A stretch of DNA of 64,000 nucleotides from Anaerolineaceae bacterium UBA2260 (GCA_002347485.1 DDXM01000054.1:72582-136581), one strand, 5' to 3'; positions 28,802-38,221 are shown, numbered from the stretch's first letter. Made by a program: numbers and translations. Notes: generated by a model not told the origin, from the letters alone.

Positions 28802-29623
28802 TCACACGATGAAAATCGCCAGTGAGACCATTACGCTTAAAATGACCCCGGCGGCGTCCTTCCATGTGTAACGAAATTCCGCCATGCTGGTGCGTTGATT
28901 AAATATGCCATAGGCGCGTGCATCCATCGCCAGCGCCAGGTTCTCGGACCGGCGCAGGCTGGTGATAAACAGGGGGATGAGCATCGGCACGACCTGCCTG
29001 ATGCGGTTGATCAACCCTTTCTTCTTTACCCCCCAGTCAGAGCCGCGCGATGCCTGCGCTTTGGCGATGCGTTCCGCGCTCTGCGCCAGGAAAGGCAGGA
29101 AGCGCAGTGTAACCTGGATGATCATGATGAAGTCCATGGTGCGAATGCCAATGCGGTTGAGTGGGCTGAGCATGCGCGTCAATCCTTGCAGCAGTTCCGA
29201 TGTGGAGATCACGAAACCGCCCAGGCTGAGCAACAGGATGATCGCGCAAAAGCGGATCAGCAGCATGCCCCCGGCCCAGAGTCCGGAAAACGTGATGTGA
29301 AACCAGCCGATGCTGACCAGGCTGGTGGGGTCGAGCTTGGAGGAGTACAGGAATACCTGGATGATCGCGATGATCAGCAGGAAAGGCAGCGGGGCGAGCA
29401 GACCTTTGAGGGCGAAACCCACACTGACTTTGGAGAGCAGCAGCAACAGGAACACGATTACCACGCCAGCGATAAGGCCGGCGCGGGAGGGCGTAAACAT
29501 GACGGCGATCATCAGCGCGCCAAACATGATGATCTTGGTCAACGGGGAGAGCCGGTGAAGGATCGATTGGGTAGGCACGTACTGCCCAAGCGGCACGCGG
29601 GAGAGGAAGTCAAACTCATCCAT
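28802..29623 (-). CDS. ecfT: ECF transporter transmembrane component EcfT
   Basis: A protein of about 273 residues with five or so helices. The coupling motifs of EcfT are present as AQASRGSDW and AMDARAYG, which contact the two ATPases. The N-terminus RVPLGQYVPTQSILHRLSPLTK is family-typical. ATG 29623 overlaps the fused ATPase gene by 8 nt and is preferred to the ATG at 29638. It couples ATP hydrolysis to vitamin uptake by S components. Confidence 0.9.
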   Translation of the reverse strand: MDEFDFLSRVPLGQYVPTQSILHRLSPLTKIIMFGALMIAVMFTPSRAGLIAGVVIVFLLLLLSKVSVGFALKGLLAPLPFLLIIAIIQVFLYSSKLDPTSLVSIGWFHITFSGLWAGGMLLIRFCAIILLLSLGGFVISTSELLQGLTRMLSPLNRIGIRTMDFIMIIQVTLRFLPFLAQSAERIAKAQASRGSDWGVKKKGLINRIRQVVPMLIPLFITSLRRSENLALAMDARAYGIFNQRTSMAEFRYTWKDAAGVILSVMVSLAIFIV

Positions 29624-31355
29624 GAGCCTGCCCTCCATTCATCGTTTGCAGTGCGTTGAACAACTGTTCAGCCTTGACCACCCGTTGCGGGATCGGCCAG
29701 CCGCGTTCACGCATGCGCACCGCCAATCTGACGACCGAGGGTTGACCGAGCGAGGCTTCGTTGATCAGTTGCGCATCATTAAACAGGTCTGCCGTGTTCC
29801 CCGTGCGCAGCGAGCGTCCATTGGAAAGGATGGTCAGGTTTTGCGTCAATTCGGTGATGTCCCCCATGCTGTGCGAGCTGAGGATGAGTTCGCTGCCTCT
29901 GGTTTGAGCATGCTGTAAAATGCCATGCACGTTGCGCCTGGAAGCCGGGTCCAAACCCGCGGTGGGTTCGTCGAGGATGAGCAGCCTGGGCTGCAGCGCC
30001 AGCACGGAAGCCAGCGCGACCTTGCGCTTCTCGCCGCCGCTGAGGGTGTAGGTGACGCGGTCTTTGAACTTTTCAAAGTCCAGCCCCACCAGCTCCATCG
30101 CGTCCCGCACGCGCTTGGCTAACCCATCCCTGCCGTAGAGCATCTTCGGTCCGTACGCGATCTCGTCTCCAACATATTGTTCGAAGAAATAGATTTCCGG
30201 GTTCTGGAACACCAGGCCGGCAAAACGCCTGACCTGTTTGATATCCACATCAGGATCGGAAAGCGCGAAATCCCCGATGCGTACCTCGCCTTTCTGCGGA
30301 CGATAGAGCCCATTAAGGTGCTGAAGCAGGGTGGACTTTCCAGAGCCGGTAGCGCCGCAAAATCCGTGTGCCAGTCCGCTTTTCACTTCGAGGTTGATAT
30401 TGTACAGGGATTGTTGTTCGAGCGGCGTTTTACGCAGGTAAAAGTGATCCAGGTTTTCCACCGCAATCAGCGTTTCAGAATCAGGGGGTGGATCGATCCG
30501 GCCTGAATAAATATAGCTGCCCTTGTATTCCGGGATCTCCCGCAACGCCTGCTCGAAATCCGGTGAGAGGTGCGATAATTGGGAATTCAAACCGCGTATT
30601 TCATTGAGCAGCAACAGTGTGGAGGGCTGTTCCAGACCGCAGTCGATTAACAGTGCCTGGTCTGCAAACAAGGCGCGCGGGGCTCCATCGAAAACGAGGT
30701 TGCCGCTGTTCAAAACCAGCACGCGGTCAGCGCGCGCGGCTTCCTCCATGAAATGTGTAATGAACAAAACCGTGATACCGCGCTCGTGCAGGCTCTGTAT
30801 TTCCGCCAGTACGTCCAACCTGCCGCGTGGGTCGAGCATTGCCGTGGATTCATCAAAGATGACGCACTCGGGCTGCATCGCCAGCACACCGGCCAGCGCT
30901 ACGCGTTGTTTCTGACCGGCTGAAAGCAAGTGTGGCGGGCGGTCCTTCTTGCCGTCCATCTTCACCGTGGTCAGCGCGGATCGCACCCGCTCACGGATCT
31001 CCGCCGGCGGTACCATCAAATTTTCGGGGCCAAACGCTGTGTCCTCCTCAATCAGCGTGGCGACGATCTGGTCCTCAGGGTTCTGAAAAACCATCCCGAT
31101 ACGTGCGCGGACATGGGAAAGATTGGAGAACTGGAGAGTGTTCTTTCCGTCGATCAACACCTGCCCATGGGTGGGCAGCAGTAAAGCATTGCAATGCCGG
31201 GCAAAAGTGGTTTTACCGGATCCGTTAGCGCCAACAATGGCGACCCATTCACCTGGTTCGATGCGGATTGAGATGTCATTAAGTGCCGGGGGAGAAGAAG
31301 GATCGCTGCCTGGGTGGTTGTATGTTACGTGGTCAAATTGGATTAACGAGGGCAA
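29616..31355 (-). CDS. Fused ECF transporter ATPase (EcfA1-EcfA2 type)
   Basis: Two complete ABC ATPase domains in one chain of about 580 residues. The first has Walker A GANGSGKTT, signature LLSAGQKQRVALAG and Walker B CVIFDESTAMLDP; the second has GATGSGKST, LSGGEKRKVALASVL and LLILDEPTAGLDP. Usually these are two genes. The start is uncertain: TTG at 31355 gives the family N-terminus LIQFDHVTYNH and has GGAG 7 nt upstream; ATGs at 31418 and 31445 would add an atypical extension. It overlaps ecfT. Confidence 0.88.
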   Translation of the reverse strand: MPSLIQFDHVTYNHPGSDPSSPPALNDISIRIEPGEWVAIVGANGSGKTTFARHCNALLLPTHGQVLIDGKNTLQFSNLSHVRARIGMVFQNPEDQIVATLIEEDTAFGPENLMVPPAEIRERVRSALTTVKMDGKKDRPPHLLSAGQKQRVALAGVLAMQPECVIFDESTAMLDPRGRLDVLAEIQSLHERGITVLFITHFMEEAARADRVLVLNSGNLVFDGAPRALFADQALLIDCGLEQPSTLLLLNEIRGLNSQLSHLSPDFEQALREIPEYKGSYIYSGRIDPPPDSETLIAVENLDHFYLRKTPLEQQSLYNINLEVKSGLAHGFCGATGSGKSTLLQHLNGLYRPQKGEVRIGDFALSDPDVDIKQVRRFAGLVFQNPEIYFFEQYVGDEIAYGPKMLYGRDGLAKRVRDAMELVGLDFEKFKDRVTYTLSGGEKRKVALASVLALQPRLLILDEPTAGLDPASRRNVHGILQHAQTRGSELILSSHSMGDITELTQNLTILSNGRSLRTGNTADLFNDAQLINEASLGQPSVVRLAVRMRERGWPIPQRVVKAEQLFNALQTMNGGQAHG

Positions 31356-31501
31356 ACCGGGCTCCGTGCCGCTGGGTTGTGAGCTTACGCGGATATTATA
31401 CTGGAGAAACCAGATCATGCTTGTGGCGCGCGTGAAGTCTGCCAACTGATATATAATACTTATGTCACAATCAAGTAGTTCCCAATTAAACGGAGGATAT
31501 T

Positions 31502-32287
31502 ATGAAACGCCTGATTTTGCTCGTTGTGGTGCTCGCGCTGATGATTACCGCTGTAGGATGCACGTCCTCGGGTGATCACCTGGCCGCGATTAAAGAAGCC
31601 GGCAAGGTAGTGGTCGGCACTTCAGCTGATTACCCGCCCTTCGAATTTGTGGATGAAGCCGGGGTTACCACCGGTTTCGATGTTGAGCTGATGAACGAGA
31701 TCGGCAAGCGCATGGGGGTCACCATTGAGTGGGTGGATATGCCCTTTGACAGCCTGATCGCAGCCGTGCAGGAAGGCAAGATCGACATGTCCATCGCCGC
31801 GTTCAACTATGATGAAGAGCGTGACAAGACGGTTGATTTCACTGATGCCTATTACACCACGGAAGACTCCTTTATAGTACTGGAAGGTTTTGCCAGCGAT
31901 CTTTCGGATCCGATGGAACTGGCAAATTACACCGTTGGCGCTCAGTCCGGCACTGTTCAGGATAGCTGGATTACAGACAATTTGGTAACACCGGGGCTGC
32001 TACCTGAAACCAAATACCTCCGATATGAGCGGGTCGACCAGGCTGCCCTGGACCTTCAGGCTGGGCGCATTGAAGTATTGATGGCAGATTATGTTCCAGC
32101 CCAGGCGATCGTCAGCCAGTTTGGCGGCATGACCATCGTTTTTCACGGCGTCCTATCCACCGGTCCACTTAACATTGTCATTCCTGAAGGGGATAAAGAC
32201 TTGCAGGAAGAGATCAACCGCATCCTGAAAGAACTTCAGGCGGATGGTTTTGTAGACGCACTCGCGATGAAGTATTTTGCCGAGTAA
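31502..32287 (+). CDS. Polar amino acid ABC transporter substrate-binding lipoprotein
   Basis: Family 3 solute-binding protein of 261 residues. The signal peptide ends in a lipobox (VGC, Cys 20), followed by GTSADYPPFEFVDEAG and TGFDVELMNEIGKRMG, both typical of amino acid receptors. The binding fold continues with FDSLIAAVQEGKIDM and ends KELQADGFVDALAMKYF. GGAGGAT precedes the ATG, and a TATAAT lies at 31452-31457. It is the receptor of the transporter whose permeases and ATPase follow. Confidence 0.92.
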   Translation: MKRLILLVVVLALMITAVGCTSSGDHLAAIKEAGKVVVGTSADYPPFEFVDEAGVTTGFDVELMNEIGKRMGVTIEWVDMPFDSLIAAVQEGKIDMSIAAFNYDEERDKTVDFTDAYYTTEDSFIVLEGFASDLSDPMELANYTVGAQSGTVQDSWITDNLVTPGLLPETKYLRYERVDQAALDLQAGRIEVLMADYVPAQAIVSQFGGMTIVFHGVLSTGPLNIVIPEGDKDLQEEINRILKELQADGFVDALAMKYFAE

Positions 32288-32306
32288 AGTAATCAAGTTG
32301 GCATGA

Positions 32307-32354
32307 CTGGGGGTGGGATGTCCTTCAGCAGGGCATTCCTCCCCCAGGTTTTAA
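32307..32354 (+). terminator. Intercistronic terminator after the receptor gene
   Basis: CTGGGGG (32307-32313) pairs with CCCCCAG (32341-32347), continued inward by a 9-bp stem with two wobbles (32315-32323 with 32331-32339) and a 7-nt loop; GTTTTAAC follows. It probably lowers expression of the permease genes relative to the receptor. Confidence 0.7.
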
Positions 32355-32405
32355 CAACCAACTTATCAGGATTGCGGAAATCATTCGGGACGAGGAGTAA
32401 GGTCG

Positions 32406-33050
32406 GTGGACATTGCCAGTTTCTTGCAGTACATCGCCACGGGTACCGCCTACACCATAGGCGTGACACTCATCGCGTTGCCGACCGGTTTGCTCCTCGG
32501 TACCCTGCTCGCGCTGCTGAATGTTTATTCCGGTAGAGCGGTGAAATGGCTGACATCGTTTTACAGCACGGCCATGCGCGGTATCCCCCCCATCGTTCTC
32601 CTCTTCATCCTGTATTTCATTGTTTCCGGCGGTATCAACCTATCCCCGTTCTGGGCGGGCTCGATCTCGCTGGGCATCGTCAGCAGCGCCTATCAAATGG
32701 AGATCGTGCGCGGCGCGATCCTTTCCGTAAGTGGCGGTCAGATGATGGCAGCGCGTGCTGTCGGCATGAGCAAGAACCAGGCGATCCGCAATGTCATCCT
32801 GCCGCAAACCCTGCGCCTGGCAATCCCCCCCTGGTCAAATGAAGCAGCGATCGTCATCAAAGACTCGTCCCTGGTGTACGCATTGGGCGTGCCTGAGATT
32901 CTGCGCCGCGCGCAGTTGATCAGCGCCAGCACCCAGCAGCCCTTCCTGGCTTACGCTGCTGCGGCTGCGATCTATTTCGTCCTCGTCTTCATCACCAATC
33001 GTTTTTTGGATCGGCTGGAGCGTCGGCTGCGCATCCCAGCCAATCCCTGA
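32406..33050 (+). CDS. Amino acid ABC transporter permease (HisMQ type)
   Basis: A 214-residue permease with about five helices. The EAA-type loop is [37 protein letters not shown] in style, with [18 protein letters not shown] ahead of it, matching the HisM/HisQ subfamily. The start is GTG at 32406. It is separated from the receptor by the hairpin at 32307-32354 and precedes the ATPase by 13 nt. It probably pairs with the second permease at 33831 as a heterodimer. Confidence 0.9.
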   Translation: MDIASFLQYIATGTAYTIGVTLIALPTGLLLGTLLALLNVYSGRAVKWLTSFYSTAMRGIPPIVLLFILYFIVSGGINLSPFWAGSISLGIVSSAYQMEIVRGAILSVSGGQMMAARAVGMSKNQAIRNVILPQTLRLAIPPWSNEAAIVIKDSSLVYALGVPEILRRAQLISASTQQPFLAYAAAAAIYFVLVFITNRFLDRLERRLRIPANP

Positions 33051-33063
33051 CCTGGAGCAAGTT

Positions 33064-33828
33064 ATGGCTAAACCGATCCTCATGATCAAGAACCTGAGCA
33101 AAAAATACGGCGAAAACGTGGTCTTTCACGATATCAGCCTGACGGTGAACGAGGGCGACACAATCGTCATCATTGGTCCCAGTGGAACAGGCAAGAGCAC
33201 GTTGCTGCGTTGTATCAACCTGCTCACTTATGCCGACGAAGGTCAAATATGGCTTGATGATCTCGAGATCACGGCAAAGAATTGCGATGAGGATCGGGTG
33301 CGCCAGCATATCGGAATGGTTTTCCAGAACTTTCTGCTCTTCAACCACCTCACCGCGCTGGATAATGTCATGCTGGGTCTCACAAAGGTCAGACGCATGA
33401 AACCTGATGCCGCCAGAGAAAAAGCCATGTACGAGCTCAACCGCGTTGGGCTGGTGGATCGCGCCGGGCATTACCCGGGTCAGCTTTCGGGTGGGCAGCA
33501 ACAGCGGGTGGCTATTGCCCGCGCGCTGGCGATGGATCCACGCATCATGCTCTTCGACGAGCCGACTTCCGCGCTCGACCCCGAGTTGATCGGCGAGGTG
33601 CTGGAGGTGATGCGTAAGCTCGCGTTGGAAGGTATGACCATGCTGGTCGTGACCCACGAGATGGGCTTCGCGCGCGAGGTGGCGGATCGCATCGTATTCC
33701 TCGAGAAGGGAAGTATCGTAGAAGAAGGTTCTCCAAACGACCTGTTCTATCATCCGAAGAACGAACGCACGCGGGAGTTCTTGTGGAAGATCACCGAGTT
33801 ATACGGCAAAAAAGAGGAAGGTGAATAG
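33064..33828 (+). CDS. Amino acid ABC transporter ATPase (GlnQ/HisP type)
   Basis: A 254-residue ATPase with Walker [11 protein letters not shown]-loop [13 protein letters not shown], signature [15 protein letters not shown], Walker [14 protein letters not shown] and switch His in [16 protein letters not shown], the last stretch being typical of polar amino acid transporters. GAGCAAGTT stands before the ATG. It lies between the two permease genes, giving the order receptor, permease, ATPase, permease. Confidence 0.94.
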   Translation: MAKPILMIKNLSKKYGENVVFHDISLTVNEGDTIVIIGPSGTGKSTLLRCINLLTYADEGQIWLDDLEITAKNCDEDRVRQHIGMVFQNFLLFNHLTALDNVMLGLTKVRRMKPDAAREKAMYELNRVGLVDRAGHYPGQLSGGQQQRVAIARALAMDPRIMLFDEPTSALDPELIGEVLEVMRKLALEGMTMLVVTHEMGFAREVADRIVFLEKGSIVEEGSPNDLFYHPKNERTREFLWKITELYGKKEEGE

Positions 33829-33830
33829 CT

Positions 33831-34508
33831 GTGAACTGGCTCCAGCTTTTCCAGCGTTACCTGCCTGATTTCATCAAAGGCGCCGGCGTGACCATTGAGT
33901 TGACCGTGGTCGGGCTGGTCATTGGGTTCTTCCTCGGACTGGTGCTGGCGTTGGCGCGTTCTTACGGCCCCGGGTGGTTGAAAGCGATTGCCGTTGGATA
34001 CATTGAGTTGTTTCGCGGCACCCCGCTCCTGGTGCAGCTTTTTATCATCTATTATGGTCTACCCTCGCTGGGTCTCACCCTTTCGCAAATGCTATCCGCT
34101 TACCTTGCGCTGGGTCTCAATAGCGCGGCGTACCAGGCGGAGTATTTCCGCGGTTCCCTCCAGGCGATCGGTTCTTCGCAAATGACCGCCGGGCGCGCCA
34201 TCGGATTATCACGCTGGAAAACCATCTGGTATGTCATCCTGCCCCAGGCGCTGCGCTTGATGATTCCGGCCTGGTCGAACGAACCCATATCGCTGTTGAA
34301 AACCACGGCCGTGGTATTCCTCATCGCCGTGCAAGACCTGATGGCAAAAGCCAAGCGGGCAGCGGCTGAAACTTACGACCCGATCGGCAGTTACCTGGCG
34401 GTTGCGGTGGTTTACCTGGTGATGGTTTTCATTCTCAACTGGGGGTTGAAATACCTGGAACGCAAAACGGTTATTCCCGGATTCGAGATGGAATCAAAAA
34501 AAGCCTGA
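33831..34508 (+). CDS. Amino acid ABC transporter permease (second subunit)
   Basis: A 225-residue permease of the HisM/GlnP subfamily. It has FIKGAGVTIELTVVGLVIGF at the N-terminus, ELFRGTPLLVQLFIIYYGLP and the EAA-loop SQMTAGRAIGLSRWKTIW. The start is GTG at 33831, 2 nt after the ATPase stop. It differs enough from the first permease to suggest a heterodimeric pore. It is the last gene of the uptake operon. Confidence 0.9.
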   Translation: MNWLQLFQRYLPDFIKGAGVTIELTVVGLVIGFFLGLVLALARSYGPGWLKAIAVGYIELFRGTPLLVQLFIIYYGLPSLGLTLSQMLSAYLALGLNSAAYQAEYFRGSLQAIGSSQMTAGRAIGLSRWKTIWYVILPQALRLMIPAWSNEPISLLKTTAVVFLIAVQDLMAKAKRAAAETYDPIGSYLAVAVVYLVMVFILNWGLKYLERKTVIPGFEMESKKA

Positions 34509-34625
34509 CCAATCCGTTCCACTTTATTTACATCAGTACAAACTGAATACCAACACCGATATAAATTTTCCGCTGAGCACGCGACTGGAAGTGAGTATCA
34601 TGGGGCCGTGAACCTCCGTTGACAC

Positions 34626-34654
34626 TTGACAGGTCCGCGCGTGAAGTCTATACT
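34626..34654 (+). promoter_or_regulatory. Promoter of the thiamine operon
   Basis: TTGACA (34626-34631), a 17-bp spacer and TATACT (34649-34654). A second TTGACA lies at 34619-34624. Transcription would start just before the riboswitch. Confidence 0.85.
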
Positions 34655-34669
34655 GGTTAAGATTAGAAA

Positions 34670-34756
34670 CACGGGGAGCCCGGCGTTCCGGGCTGAGAGT
34701 AGGGAAATCGCCCTAGACCCGCATTACCTGATCCGGATTATGCCGGCGGAGGGATT
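34670..34756 (+). ncRNA. TPP riboswitch (THI element)
   Basis: All landmarks of the thiamine pyrophosphate aptamer are present in order: ACGGGGAGCCC, the P3 arm closing with GGGCTGAGAGT, the GACCC junction, then ACCTGATCCGGATTATGCC and GGCGGAGGGA. It stands between a consensus promoter and the thiamine pyrophosphokinase gene, as expected for feedback by TPP. Confidence 0.96.
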
Positions 34757-34770
34757 TGCGAACGATCACA

Positions 34771-34797
34771 CTGCCCTCCCCGGTGGAGGGCAGTTTT
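34771..34797 (+). terminator. Expression platform: terminator that also holds the Shine-Dalgarno
   Basis: CTGCCCTCC (34771-34779) pairs with GGAGGGCAG (34785-34793) and is followed by TTTT. The right arm contains GGAGGG, 7 nt from the ATG at 34798. TPP-induced hairpin formation could thus stop transcription and also hide the ribosome site. Confidence 0.8.
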
Positions 34798-35454
34798 ATG
34801 TCTGACCACACGATCCTGATTTTTGCCAATGGCGACCTGCACGACCCCGCTGCGATCAAGCGATTAGCGGCGCAGGCGGACATGATCATCGCCGCGGACG
34901 GTGGATTGGTGCATATTCAGGCGCTCGCCTTGCGGCCCAGCCTTTTGATCGGCGATCTTGACTCCGTGACCTCTGAGCAGGTTCTCTGGGCAAAAGCGCA
35001 AGGCGCGGATGTGCACAGATTCCCCAAGGAAAAAGACGAAACCGATCTTGAGCTGGCTTTGCTCGCCGCCGCTAAAACCAACCCCGTGCGCATCATCGTC
35101 ACGGCTGCCCTGGGCGGTAGGCTAGACCAGACGCTTTCCAACATCTTCCTCCTCAACCTGCCGGAGCTGGCGAATTTGGACGTGCGCATCGATGATGGTC
35201 ACGAGGAAGTGATTCTCGTCCGCGAGTCGCTTCAAATTGCTGGCATGCCGGGCGAGATGGTGTCGCTGTTGCCGCTTTCTCCCATTGTGCGCGGTATTAC
35301 CACCAGCGGGTTGGAATATCCCCTCATGGATGAAAGTATGGTTTTCTATCACAGCCGCGGAATTAGCAACAGCATGATCGCTAACGCAGCGCAGGTTGAG
35401 ATCCAATCCGGAATTCTGATATGTATTCATGCAAGAAAGGGTCAATCGAGATGA
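34798..35454 (+). CDS. thiN: Thiamine pyrophosphokinase
   Basis: A 218-residue enzyme converting thiamine plus ATP to TPP. It has AADGGLVHIQALALRPSLLI then GDLDS, the acidic KEKDETDLELAL and the GGRLDQTLSNIF motif, all characteristic. The C-terminal domain (about 140-218) contains the substrate-binding GITTSGLEYPL. The ATG at 34798 follows the riboswitch terminator; the in-frame GTG/ATG further upstream falls inside the hairpin. It overlaps the next gene by ATGA, linking salvage to uptake. Confidence 0.93.
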   Translation: MSDHTILIFANGDLHDPAAIKRLAAQADMIIAADGGLVHIQALALRPSLLIGDLDSVTSEQVLWAKAQGADVHRFPKEKDETDLELALLAAAKTNPVRIIVTAALGGRLDQTLSNIFLLNLPELANLDVRIDDGHEEVILVRESLQIAGMPGEMVSLLPLSPIVRGITTSGLEYPLMDESMVFYHSRGISNSMIANAAQVEIQSGILICIHARKGQSR

Positions 35455-36521
35455 ACAAATTCATTTTTAGCTTGGTAACTGTGCTCCTCCTCCTATTGGC
35501 AGCCTGCTCGCCAACGCCCACGCAAACCCCCGGTCCGGTGACGTTGACCATCATGACACACGATTCGTTCGCGATCTCTGAAGATGTGGCGCAGGCTTTC
35601 GAGGAGGAATTTAATGTTAAATTGGTGTTCCTTAAATCCGGTGATACCGGGGCGGCGCTTAACCGCGCCATCCTGATGAAAGACGCACCGGAAGCGGATG
35701 TTTTTTACGGGGTGGATAATACATTCCTTTCCCGCGCGGTGCAGGAAGGGATCTTTGAGTCCTATACATCGCCTGTCCTGGCAGAAATTCCGGAGGAATT
35801 CACCGCTGGTCTTTCTGGTGTGGTCACCCCCATCGATTATGGCGATGTGTGTATTAACTATGACCGCGCCTGGTTTGCCGCCAGCGGGCTGGAAGTGCCG
35901 GGCAGCCTGGAGGATCTCACCCTACCCGCGTACGGCAATCCCCAGGGGGAGGGGCTGCTGGTGGTCGAGAATCCCGCGACCTCCTCGCCGGGGCTGGCTT
36001 TCCTGCTCGCCACCATCGCTGAATACGGCGAAGATGGCTACCTGGATTACTGGCGCGCGCTTAAAACCAATGGCGTGGTGGTTGTCAATGATTGGGAAAC
36101 CGCTTATTACACCAACTTTTCGGCATCATCGGGTAAAGGCCTGCAGCCGATGGTCGTATCCTATGCCACCAGCCCGGCAGCCGAGGTGATCTACGCCAGC
36201 GAACCGCTCACCGAAGCGCCCACTGCGTCCATCATTGATCCCAACACCTGCTTCCGGCAAATTGAGTATGCCGGGATCCTGAAAGGCACAAGCAATCCTG
36301 AACTCGCGCAGCGCTTTATCGATTTCATGCTCAGCCCGCGCTTCCAGGAGGATGTGCCGCTGCAGATGTTCGTTTACCCGGTAAATCCGCAAGCCGGCTT
36401 GCCTGCGGAGTTCCTCCGCTTTGCCGCCACAGCGGAGGAACCGGCTGTGCTTGACCCTGTGATCATCGCCATAAACCGCGATGAATGGATCCGCGAGTGG
36501 AGTGAGGTGATGCTCAAGTGA
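35451..36521 (+). CDS. thiB: Thiamine ABC transporter substrate-binding lipoprotein
   Basis: A 356-residue ThiB/TbpA-type receptor. The signal peptide ends in LLLAAC (lipobox), then VTLTIMTHDSFAISEDVAQAFE matches the family start, with KSGDTGAALNRAIL and DVFYGVDNTFLSRA further on. The Trp/Tyr-containing DWETAYYTNFS region fits thiamine binding. ATG 35451 overlaps the kinase stop by ATGA. It delivers thiamine, TMP or TPP to ThiPQ under TPP riboswitch control. Confidence 0.93.
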   Translation: MNKFIFSLVTVLLLLLAACSPTPTQTPGPVTLTIMTHDSFAISEDVAQAFEEEFNVKLVFLKSGDTGAALNRAILMKDAPEADVFYGVDNTFLSRAVQEGIFESYTSPVLAEIPEEFTAGLSGVVTPIDYGDVCINYDRAWFAASGLEVPGSLEDLTLPAYGNPQGEGLLVVENPATSSPGLAFLLATIAEYGEDGYLDYWRALKTNGVVVVNDWETAYYTNFSASSGKGLQPMVVSYATSPAAEVIYASEPLTEAPTASIIDPNTCFRQIEYAGILKGTSNPELAQRFIDFMLSPRFQEDVPLQMFVYPVNPQAGLPAEFLRFAATAEEPAVLDPVIIAINRDEWIREWSEVMLK

Positions 36522-38212
36522 GCCTGGTGCGAGGCGCGCGCGCTTTTCTCAACCGTAGTGGGCTGCTGCTGTGGGCGCTCCCGTTGGGGATGTTCGCGCT
36601 ATTCTTTTTTTACCCGCTTTTTACCATCCTCAGCACGATGTTCTCCCGCGCCGGAGAGATCATCCCCTCCGCTGTGTGGGAGCCGCTTCTTTTCACCTCT
36701 TACCAGGCGCTGCTCTCCACCCTGTTGACCCTGTTGTTTGGGCTCCCTGCCGCCTGGGTATTTTCGCAATTTGATTTCACAGGCAAACGCCTGCTGCGCA
36801 CGTTGACCATGCTGCCATTCATTCTTCCGACCGTGGTGACGGCAGCTGCTTTTAATGCCCTGCTTGGGCCGCGCGGCTGGATCAATGTCCTGCTAATGCG
36901 CTTGACCGGGGATCCGACTACACCCATCAACTTCCTCAATACCTTCACCGCCATCCTGGTCGCGCATGTTTTTTACAATATTGCCATCGTCATTCGTGTC
37001 GTGGGCAGCGCCTGGAGCCAGTTGGACCCGCGCCTGGAGCAATCCGCTGGCGTGTTGGGGGCGTCTCCCTGGCGGGCTTTCGTGTCAGTAACGCTTCCGT
37101 TGCTGCGGCGTCCCATCCTCTCGGCAGCACTGCTGGTGTTCCTGTTCGACTTTGCCAGTTTCGGCGTTATTTTGATGTTGGGAGGGCCTGCTTACCAGAC
37201 CCTCGAAGTGGCTGTTTACACGGAAGCCTTGCGCTATCTCAATCTGCCGATGGCGGGCTTGCTCTCGATCATCCAACTGGCTTGCACGCTGGGCATCACG
37301 CTGCTTTACGGTCGCGTGAACCGGGGTAGGGTTGTGCCCCTTTTCCCACGATTGCGCGGGGAGGGGGTACGCAAACCGCGAACCTGGCGGGAACGTTTGA
37401 TCGTCTCAATGACTGTTGCCTTTTTATTCACACTGCAGGTTTTACCGCTGGCAGCGCTGGTTACGCGTTCGGTAACCCGCCTGGAAGCGGACCGTGGACA
37501 GCGCGGGGAGGTACAAACCGGGCTCACGCTCGATTTTTACCGCGAGCTTTTCGTCAACAAGTCGCAGAGTCTCTTTTATGTTCTCCCTGCCGCGGCGGTC
37601 GCAAATTCGCTGCGCTTCGCCGCCCTGACCACGATCATCTCAACCACGGTTGGCACGCTGCTGGCTTTCGCAATGGTCAAGAAGCCCTTTGCCCACCGCT
37701 GGCTGGACGCCGTGGTAATGCTGCCCTTCGGCGCTTCCGCGGTCACGATGGGATTGGGCTTCATTGTCGCATTCAACGGCACCCCTCTGGCGCGCGGCGC
37801 TTTCCCCTGGTTGATCCCGCTCGCACACAGTCTGATTGCGACGCCCTTTGTGCTGCGCGCGGTGCAGCCCGCGCTGGCCGCCATCCCCACGTCGTTGACG
37901 CAATCAGCGGCGGTATTGGGGGCTTCTCCATTTCGCGCCTGGTGGGAGGTGGAGATGAAACTTATCAGCCGGGCGCTGCTAACCGGCGCGTTGTTTTCCT
38001 TTACCATTTCGCTCGGTGAATTTGGCGCAACTTCTTTCATCGCCCGCTCTGACACACCAACGCTGCCGGTGGCCATCTTTCGCTACCTCGGTCAGCCGGG
38101 CGCTTTGAACTATGGGCAGGCGATGGCGATGGCGACCATCCTGATCCTTGTCTGCGCGCTTTCGCTCACTTTATTGGAGCAACTCAGCAGCGCTTTGAAC
38201 GGCGCTGATTAA
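36518..38212 (+). CDS. thiP: Thiamine ABC transporter permease
   Basis: A 564-residue protein with two fused permease halves of about six helices each, as in ThiP and FbpB. Both EAA-loops are visible: EQSAGVLGASPWRAFVSVTL in the first half and TQSAAVLGASPFRAWWEVEM in the second. The start is GTG at 36518, overlapping the thiB stop by GTGA. It forms the membrane pore for the thiamine receptor. A short Arg-rich loop (about 275-290) joins the halves. Confidence 0.92.
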   Translation: MSLVRGARAFLNRSGLLLWALPLGMFALFFFYPLFTILSTMFSRAGEIIPSAVWEPLLFTSYQALLSTLLTLLFGLPAAWVFSQFDFTGKRLLRTLTMLPFILPTVVTAAAFNALLGPRGWINVLLMRLTGDPTTPINFLNTFTAILVAHVFYNIAIVIRVVGSAWSQLDPRLEQSAGVLGASPWRAFVSVTLPLLRRPILSAALLVFLFDFASFGVILMLGGPAYQTLEVAVYTEALRYLNLPMAGLLSIIQLACTLGITLLYGRVNRGRVVPLFPRLRGEGVRKPRTWRERLIVSMTVAFLFTLQVLPLAALVTRSVTRLEADRGQRGEVQTGLTLDFYRELFVNKSQSLFYVLPAAAVANSLRFAALTTIISTTVGTLLAFAMVKKPFAHRWLDAVVMLPFGASAVTMGLGFIVAFNGTPLARGAFPWLIPLAHSLIATPFVLRAVQPALAAIPTSLTQSAAVLGASPFRAWWEVEMKLISRALLTGALFSFTISLGEFGATSFIARSDTPTLPVAIFRYLGQPGALNYGQAMAMATILILVCALSLTLLEQLSSALNGAD

Positions 38213-38221
38213 CGGAGACCC

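Noticed and set aside
28895..29659. A long plus-strand frame antisense to ecfT (254 codons).
   Set aside because: It is an antisense shadow of EcfT and part of EcfA, rich in His/Gln/Asp without any domain; the minus-strand genes have clear motifs.
31427..34649. A 14-bp exact match (CGCGCGTGAAGTCT) at 31427-31440 and 34636-34649, both near promoters.
   Set aside because: It is GC-rich, only two copies were noticed, and in one case it lies within the coding or leader region of the opposite gene; chance is likely.
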